The translations under genes and the position numbers were made by a program. Below the pieces are notes generated by a model that worked only from the letters and a program-made list of their open reading frames with translations, searched no databases and had not been told where the DNA came from. This document shows positions 57,706 through 64,000 of a stretch of 64,000 nucleotides of DNA, in pieces; within the stretch, counting starts at the first letter, position 1, and every line of letters begins with the position of its first letter. Location: positions 1,736,001 through 1,800,000 of the forward strand of contig JAGTXX020000015.1 in assembly GCA_019044685.2 (NCBI GenBank). Reading direction: 5' to 3'. The DNA comes from Nannochloris sp. 'desiccata'. Lineage: Eukaryota; Chlorophyta; Trebouxiophyceae; Chlorellales; Chlorellaceae.

Positions 57706-59919
57706 ATGGTTGCAATAGCTACCCTGACTAGAAACGGTAGTAACGGGAGTCTAGGGAAATACATCTCTCCATCCAGCAGCGGCAAGAGCATGAGCTCCGG
57801 CTTAGCACGCCAGACGAGTGGCTCGATGCGTACACGCCAATTGAAAGCGAGTAAACAGGACGTCGCGGAAGCATTTTTAGACAATCTGCGTGCTAGAGGA
57901 GATATAGACGTAGAACAAGATGGCTTTACAGAGAGTATTAAGGAGCATTTTGAGGGCCTACCCTCTAGGCAAGCATTTTCATCTGACTTGTTCTCCTATC
58001 TTGGCGGCTTTTGCTTTTCGTTCCCTTGTTTGCTCATCGCACATTCTAATAAGCTCCCTTCGTCAAATGCAGATACGCGCTAGATGTTAATATTGGGACC
58101 TTGGACGTGCTTAATCACAAACGGCTGCTAGACAGCGCTCGTTCTGATCCCAGTGCAGTCTCCTTCCAGGTTCGCCCAGTCGATGTAGTTTCGGGAGTAG
58201 ACCCTGCAAGAAAGCCATCGTTTGGCAGTCTTGAAATTTCATCACTTAGTGCGGTAAGCAGTCCCTCTGAGACCCCAACATCTCTTCTGCAAATTTCCCA
58301 TCTGTCGTTCCCGGTATAACCCACGCTCTATGTTGCCACAAAGTTTTTATTGTGTTCAGAAAGTTTCCCAGTATAACTATCGGTTGCACACGCCTTTTTC
58401 AGACTATTATTCTTTCTCATTCTTTATCTCACCCTCTTTTCCCTTCTTTTTCTCCTTTTTTTTGCAGCGTATGGCTCAAATGTCGCCATTAAGAACATCC
58501 CGCCCCTTACCCCGCCCAGCATTTGGCTCTTCCCCAAATTTACAAGCGCTGATCTTAGAAGCTGAAGATAAATTTGACACCTCATCACCAAATGCACCTG
58601 CGAATGTATTCTACGAAGTTACAATTGCATCCATAGATCAACCCAAATTATTAAGTCGTCTTTCAGAGTCACTAGGAGATCTTGGACTTAATATATGCGA
58701 AGCTCATGCCTTCAACACCAAAGATCGTTTCGCCTTAGATGTATTTGTCGTCACTGGATGGGTTGGAGGCGGTACAGAAGAGCTCGAAGAGGTTTTAAGT
58801 GGGCGACTTCAAGAATTACCGCCGCCTGGTCCTACTCGAACATCTTCCCCAAACAATGGTGCTGCACCAGTTCTAGGGTCAGGACCATTGCCAGTAGAGC
58901 AACGGGTGCCCCCAGAGGAACTATTAGCCTTACAGCGTCGTTCTTTGAGTGGTGTTGCCACCGGCGATGATGACTGGGAAATGGATCCTCGCGATATCAC
59001 TTTCCACGAAAAGATCGCTTCTGGTGCCTTTGGAGACCTTTTTAGAGGTAGTTACTGTGGTCAAGATGTAGCTATAAAAATTCTACGTGGATTACAAGAC
59101 GATTCCATCCAATTTCAAGAATTTTTGCAAGAGGTTGCAATCATGAGAAAAGTCCGTCATCGAAATGTGGTTCAGTTTATAGGTGCGTGTACAGAACGAC
59201 CAAACCTGTGCATTGTATTCGAGTATATGCGTGGAGGATCTGTATACGATTTCGTACGTCGGTCTGGACAGCTCAGAATCACCGCCGTTCTTAGAATTGC
59301 ATCAGAAGTCTGTCGAGGAATGGATTACCTCCACAAAAGAAAAATAGTTCACCGAGATTTAAAAGCAGCAAATTTGCTATTAGACGAACACGGTACGGTG
59401 AAAATAGCAGATTTTGGTGTTGCTCGTGTCCTAGACGGCGCAGGTGTCATGACAGCAGAGACAGGAACCTATCGGTGGATGGCACCTGAAGTTATTGAGC
59501 ATAAACCTTATAGCGAAAAAGCCGACGTTTTTTCATTTGGGGTCGTGTTGTGGGAATTGCTTACTGGATTGGTTCCCTATAGTGATATGACACCATTACA
59601 AGCAGCTGTAGGTGTCGTACAAAAGGGATTACGACCTCCAATCCCCCAAAATTGCCCTCCTCCGTTGGCAGACATAATGCGACTTTCGTGGCAAAGGGAT
59701 CCGGTGGTGCGCCCGTCTTTTGAAGCTTTGAAAAGCAAGCTTGAAGATCTGTACGAGGTGTATAGACAACAGGAGGAAGACTCTGATAAGAAGCGTGGTG
59801 GTGTAGATGGCAGCGGAAGCGGAAAAGCGAAGAGCAGTTTGTCAGGCCAATTATTTTCGAGACTACGATCTGCTGGCGGCGGAGGTAGGAACTCGATTGA
59901 TACTCCTAGCAAAAAGTAA
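57706..59919 (+). CDS. ACT-domain Raf-like Ser/Thr/Tyr kinase (plant STY8/17/46 type)
   Basis: Exons are 57706-57968, 58073-58253 and 58468-59919, 631 residues. The N-terminal region ending HFEGLPSRYALDVNIGTLDV plus LNHKRLL, an ACT domain (~195-250, FYEVTIASIDQPKLLSRLSE) and the kinase (~322-585) occur in the order of plant STY kinases. These phosphorylate chloroplast transit peptides. Kinase marks include SGAFGDLFRG, VAIKIL, HRDLKAANLLL (~442), DFGVARV and GTYRWMAPEVI; all catalytic residues are present. The homology-defined junction requires intron 1 to start with GC: AG|GCAAGC. The C-terminus is Ser/Gly-rich. Confidence 0.93.
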
Positions 59920-60563
59920 TCAGGCATCACACAGTAGGAATAGTAAGTAGTAAGATTACTATACATAGGCATTTAAATAGAAACTCTAGTCAAAAAATTA
60001 AACAAGGAAACCCCCTCTCTCTTTTTTTTTTTTTTTTGCTTTTTTTTTATCTGTTCTTTATAATACCTCTTCTTCTCTCGGAACTCTTTTTCCTTTTTGA
60101 AACCTCCCCCCTTTCCCACAAGCGACTTTAGTACAGTTTTGGGGTGTCGTAGCTAGAAAATTTCCTCTATGCTGCAAGCATTTTTTTCCTATAGATACTT
60201 GCATATCTATGGAGCACACCCTGAAGTACATACTTTACCCTAATTTTCGTTCTCCTTCTCTATACCTTGTGTCAATCTATTTTTTCTTTAATTTGGCGTG
60301 AGCTTTGGTGGCTTCTCCTTCTCTCTCTCTCAGTCATTCTTTCTTTCTTTCTTTCTTTCCTTTTTGTGTGCGTTATTTCGTTTTGTTTTGCTTTTGTTGA
60401 GTGGAAAGCTTTTTCTCACACACATGTAGCGTGGATCGAATTAACTTTAGTAATTTTACATGAACTTCTATCCTACCCCGCTCCTCAACTACTATCATAG
60501 AAAAATTTAAATAAACAGAAATATAATCAACGTGGGGTGTACTATCTGCTGTGACTAATATGG
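59920..60563. other. Long pyrimidine-rich convergent intergenic region
   Basis: A T run at 60022-60037, T- and CT-rich segments throughout, and a (TTTC) microsatellite near 60336-60360. No gene was recognised; it holds the 3' ends of the kinase and the small converging gene. Confidence 0.5.
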
Positions 60564-60794
60564 TTAGTACCCTTGAAACACTTCCGGATGATAGCGTGCT
60601 AGCTCCTTTCCCGTCATTTCATCAATGGGAATGTGTCCCGCAGCTAGATCCGCTTCCCTTTGAGCTATTTGAGCTTCAAGAGCGGCGGCTTGCTCTTGCT
60701 GCTGCCCCACCTGCCACTGCTCGAACTCCTCCTTGGTGAGCTTTGGCGGGGGTCTCCTTTCATCGTCGCTATCTTCTTGCATAGGTTCAACCAT
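60564..60794 (-). CDS. Small 76-residue protein, ZC3H15/DFRP C-terminal-like
   Basis: An uninterrupted frame starts MVEPMQEDSDDERRPPPKL, continues LTKEEFEQWQ, an Ala/Gln/Glu-rich helix and GHIPIDEMTGKELARYHPEVF. The pattern (T-x-E-x-F-x-x-W, charged helix, R-x-A-D/E-x-x-A-G, then S/T-G-R/K-E-hydrophobic, P-E-hydrophobic) resembles the C-terminal segment of ZC3H15/DFRP proteins as I recall them, which bind DRG GTPases. The CCCH fingers are missing and no upstream exon was found; a TATA-like TTATAAATTT lies ~60 bp upstream of the ATG. It may be a separate small gene of this type. Function is not established. Confidence 0.6.
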   Translation of the reverse strand: MVEPMQEDSDDERRPPPKLTKEEFEQWQVGQQQEQAAALEAQIAQREADLAAGHIPIDEMTGKELARYHPEVFQGY

Positions 60795-61100
60795 GTTCGT
60801 CTAGGTGAGGTTAGAATTAATGTGAGAGGAGGAGCGCTGGATTGTAAATTTATAAGCAGATGCAAGATCAATTAAATCGTTATTGGACGGGGAGTAGTTT
60901 GCGACAACCCACTTTGGAATGGCTTCAACAGCTTTCAATACAATTGCGCATAAAGGGAAATGCCACTGGAATTGAGACCATGCTGGCAATAATAGGCAGA
61001 ACTACTCGAGGGCTTTCGAAAAATCGTCGCAAAATGAAGATTGAGGTCGCTTCACGCATCCATTTCAAATATCGTATAAACCGAAAATAATTTGACAACA
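60795..61100. promoter_or_regulatory. Divergent intergenic region (small gene / prenylcysteine oxidase)
   Basis: 306 bp between divergent starts. A TATAAATTT-like element on the minus strand (plus-strand AAATTTATAAG near 60846-60856) suits the small gene. Shared-promoter role is inferred. Confidence 0.45.
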
Positions 61101-62947
61101 ATGCGTCGATTCCTTCTCCTGCTGCTTGCTGTGTTGGGTTGCGCAAGAGCTGTGAAGGTTGCTATTGTCGGCGGAGGCATTGGAGCTGCAAGCACTGCTC
61201 TCCACCTGCGAGAACTCATACCTGACGATTTGGACATCGATGTGTAAGCACAAAGAATGTATGGTTTTAAACCTCTAGCTTGCTGTTCCCATACGAGATA
61301 AAACAAATATCTGATCATGTGATCTACCTTTGATTTGTCTGTTTCAGGTTTGAACAAAGCGACCGTGTTGGTGGCCGAGCCTTCTCCCTTGACATTGACG
61401 GCCACACAATTGAAATGGGTGCTTCAATCTTCCACGAAGACAACGTTCTCGTTACCAAAATGGCTAAACTTTCAAATCTCACACCCAATGCCCCCCAAGG
61501 CTCCAGCCAAACTGCCAGCGGCGATGACCTTTTCGCTCTCTTTGACGGCACCAGCCTCATTTTTCGCCAATCCCCCTGGCGTATCATCACTTTGATCAAG
61601 CTGTTATGGCGCTATGGCCTCCAACCATGGTATTACAAAACAACAGCTTCAAACTTTCTTCATCAATTTCAGAAAATTTACGCTCTTCAAAACAACGGCA
61701 CATGTTTCAATCGCCCACACGAATTATTGAAGAAATTAAACTTTTTCTGGCTCACGCAAATGAGTTTTGTTCAATATATCCACGATTACCTCCATTCGTA
61801 TTCAAATTTTGCTTCGGAGTTTGTATCCGCTGCCAGTATCACTAATTTCAATCAGCAAAATTTGCAATTAAACGCCCTTGCTGGGCTCGTTTCCCTCCTG
61901 CCAGCTGTAGATCCACGCCTATACAGTATTAAAGAAGGGAATCAAAAGCTTGCAGAAGGTACATTTGCTGCTGCAAAAGCCAATTTGCATTTAAACTCAG
62001 CAGTGCGTGAGATAACTGCTGTTGTTGGCAATCGGGGCGGCAGCAGCGGCGGCGGTAGTGCCAAGGAAAATAAAGAGGTAGAAAGTATCCAGAAATTTAA
62101 AATTACAGTAGGAGATTGCATCGAAAATAATACAGACACTAGTTCACCGACATATGACGATTTCTATGATGCTGTCATTATTGCAACCCCTTTCCACAAC
62201 CATCCTGGCAGCAGCGGAAACGGTACTGCCGGGGACGGTGGCACTTTTTTGAATATTACTGGAGTCAGTCTGCCCACGATTCCACGAAGGAATTATCAAA
62301 TGACTATAGTTACGATAATAAAAGGAGCTCTCAGGCCAACGTTCTTTGGATTACCGCCTGGTCCGATGCCTTATAGTAAGTCTTTTCGGAACGAACTTTC
62401 CTTTGTTGCGTTCTTTCTTTTTTCTTTTTCGCTAATTATCCACTTTCTCCTTCATTTTACAGATTCCATCCTAGTTACTGAAGAAGGGTCTTCCTTTCTA
62501 AGAGTCCCCTTCAACTCCATCTCTAAAATAACCTCTACTTCCGGCTTCAAAGGCCTGTATAAAATATTCAGTAAAAAGCCAATGCCCGACACCTGGCTTT
62601 CGATGCTGTTTGACAACGGCTACGAGGTTGCAGCATACCAGGAATGGGCTGGAGCCTACCCTGCGTTTGATCCTCCAGAGAATTATCCTCCTTTCCAGCT
62701 CAGTCAGGGGTTGTATTACGCAAATGCATGGGAAAATGCAGCTTCCGCAATGGAAATGACAGCGCTTGGTGGCAGAAACGTAGCGTTATTAGCTGCTCAA
62801 CATCTATCTAATACGAAGATCTCTTCCAATGACGTATCGATACTACAAAGAGGACATTCTAGTGAAGACAAGAGTATTGATGTTAGTTTACATATGGGCA
62901 CTACTAGAGTGTTTAAAGAAAGTACTGCTGCTGCTGCTGCAGCTTGA
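61101..62947 (+). CDS. Prenylcysteine oxidase (prenylcysteine lyase)
   Basis: Exons are 61101-61243, 61348-62375 and 62463-62947 (GT-AG, in phase), 551 residues. A signal peptide (MRRFLLLLLAVLGCARA) leads into the FAD-binding motif VAIVGGGIGAASTALHL. It is followed by EQSDRVGGRAFS and EMGASIFHEDN, typical of the PCYOX family. The enzyme oxidises farnesyl- or geranylgeranyl-cysteine from degraded prenylated proteins, releasing cysteine and the aldehyde, in a lysosome/vacuole-type compartment. Other blocks seen are AVIIATPFHN and YYANAWENAASAMEMTALGGRN near the C-terminus. The tail has an Ala run. TGTAA occurs twice after the stop (62982-62986, 62995-62999). Confidence 0.92.
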
Positions 62948-63192
62948 TATTTTACTTGATTTGAGTCCTCGTCTTTCTTTTTGTAAATTCTCTCTGTAAA
63001 TTCTCTAATTTTTTGCGCTTTGACGGGACGAGGTATGTACATTATTTGTTGTGTTGTATTCCTTTAAATGATTGGCTATTAAATATATACAAAGCAAATC
63101 TTTTAGAAGTCGCCAAGTCACCCTTTTGAGGGATGCAAAATAGATAATAAAATTACAATAGATCTATCGGATTGTTTTTATTCGTGTATCTG
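62948..63192. other. Convergent 3' intergenic region with paired TGTAA motifs
   Basis: TTGTAAATTC and CTGTAAATTC form a near-repeat at 62981-63002, the clearest candidate green-algal poly(A) signals in the window. A minus-strand TGTAA (TTACA at 63153-63157) lies ~40 nt past the stop of the converging gene. Confidence 0.55.
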
Positions 63193-64000
63193 TTACTTTG
63201 ATATTCGTCCACCTTCATCTTCTTTCTGACCTAGTTCTTCAGAACTCATTACCTGCCCTGACATTATAGTCGACGGTAAATTGATATTCAGAGCTGCTGC
63301 AGCTGCTCTAGGTGACAAAACGTGGTGTGGCGAGATAACCCCTTCGCCACTGCCGCTTGTACTCTTCATGTTTTCAGGTGGGCTGGACATTCGATCAAAC
63401 GGACTTGCTGGTGCTGGTGCTCCACCAAAAGAATGCTGCGGCGCACGAACAGGTGCAAGAGAGCTTGAACCCACCGGTCGCGGTTGGGAAGCAGCAGCAG
63501 CAGAAGAAGAAAAATCTCCAGGTCGGTCATTGGACTGAGGCAAAGACGAAAAATGAGTTTCCTTTCCTTGTGATTCTCCTCCTGAATCACGTTCATTATT
63601 GCTGGTTTCGTCACCTGTTTCAAATAACCCCCGTAGGCGTATTGCCGCAGCGGACTCTATTCTTTTCAGTTCTCTACCAGAGCCTTGACTGGACTGTGTT
63701 TGGAAGCTTTTTTCTGTAGGCAACGAGTTTGCTAGTAACTGTGATTGCTGCTGCGGAGAGGTAGCTGGACTTGAAGCCCACCCTTCAACTCTTACTGTCG
63801 AATGCCCAACACCACCAGCTTCTATATCTCTACTGCCCACCGCTGCCGCCGCATCTAATGCTGCTACAGCGGCAGCAGCCGCATGCTCTGCCACAGCATC
63901 ACTCGCAGCTCTATCAAAACTGATACTGCCTTTGCCTGATATAGATTTATGGATAGTTATCCCCTCTTCAGCAGGTAAGGACGAAAGGTAGGCACTCTCG
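63193..64000 (-). CDS. Unrecognised Ala/Ser-rich protein, 5'-partial
   Basis: The frame is open from the window end to the stop at 63193, so the start lies outside; 268 residues are present. Only the end-proximal part is non-repetitive (ESAYLSSLPAEEGITIHKSI, then SGKGSISFDRAASDAVAEHA). The rest is Ala, Ser, Pro and Gln-rich with alanine runs, SSPPENMKS and SPHHVLSPRAA, and is probably disordered with many Ser-Pro sites that could be phosphorylated. I recognise no family. It is probably the C-terminal tail of a larger regulatory protein. A real coding region is supported by its length and lack of stops; function is not assigned. Confidence 0.6.
   Translation of the reverse strand, partial: ESAYLSSLPAEEGITIHKSISGKGSISFDRAASDAVAEHAAAAAVAALDAAAAVGSRDIEAGGVGHSTVRVEGWASSPATSPQQQSQLLANSLPTEKSFQTQSSQGSGRELKRIESAAAIRLRGLFETGDETSNNERDSGGESQGKETHFSSLPQSNDRPGDFSSSAAAASQPRPVGSSSLAPVRAPQHSFGGAPAPASPFDRMSSPPENMKSTSGSGEGVISPHHVLSPRAAAAALNINLPSTIMSGQVMSSEELGQKEDEGGRISK

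Noticed and set aside
1..64000. CRISPR arrays, integrated virus or intact transposon
   Set aside because: No spaced direct repeats, integrase/transposase or viral-type genes were seen, and the genes carry spliceosomal introns.

Overview
This is nuclear DNA of a compact eukaryote, most likely a chlorophyte green alga. The evidence is a protein with two AP2/ERF domains, an ACT-domain Raf-like (STY-type) kinase, a plastid/bacterial-type ATP/ADP translocator, an ERG6-like sterol C24-methyltransferase and a plant-type HGDVKPEN casein-kinase-1 relative. The penta-nucleotide TGTAA, the usual poly(A) signal of green algae, also lies just downstream of many stop codons. The DNA is only moderately GC-rich and carries about one gene per 2.2 kb. 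The species cannot be named from sequence alone; a small-genome picoplanktonic or trebouxiophyte-like alga would fit (inference). No virus, transposon open reading frame, CRISPR array or confident tRNA/rRNA was seen.

Layout: 0-6.5 kb holds the 3' end of an NFX1-type zinc-finger gene, a rhodanese and a large C5-cytosine DNA methyltransferase. 6.7-18 kb holds an otubain-like OTU protease, ribosomal protein eS27, an LRRC57-like protein, a double-AP2 factor and STT3. From 18.2 to 48 kb genes alternate strictly between strands: J-protein, sterol methyltransferase, UEV, BRF1, a 1,969-residue SAP/FN3/D-Ala-D-Ala-ligase-like protein, mitochondrial L11, an RG-rich WD40 protein, the ATP/ADP translocator, an RCC1-repeat protein, a CK1-like kinase, TsaE, PEX10, an alpha/beta hydrolase and MPP-beta. 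50-64 kb holds APC4, a NIPA-like Mg transporter, a TDP2-like nuclease, the STY-type kinase, a 76-residue protein, prenylcysteine oxidase and the 3' part of an unrecognised Ala/Ser-rich protein.

I rebuilt gene models from splice-site phase plus family conservation. The genes are mostly housekeeping and do not form one pathway. Themes are organelle function (MPP-beta, uL11m, TsaE, translocator, Ddl-like protein), protein modification and turnover (STT3, OTU, UEV, APC4, prenylcysteine oxidase), signalling, and gene expression or chromatin (methyltransferase, BRF1, AP2). Intron positions are strongly biased to the 5' end: a tiny first coding exon (3-280 nt) is usually followed by one exon of more than 1 kb. 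Two introns must use GC-AG splice sites, and one first coding exon consists of the start codon alone. The most novel items are the Ddl-like fusion, whose presumed ATP-binding lysines are arginines, and the methyltransferase with a cysteine-rich insert and a Tudor-like/RG-rich tail.
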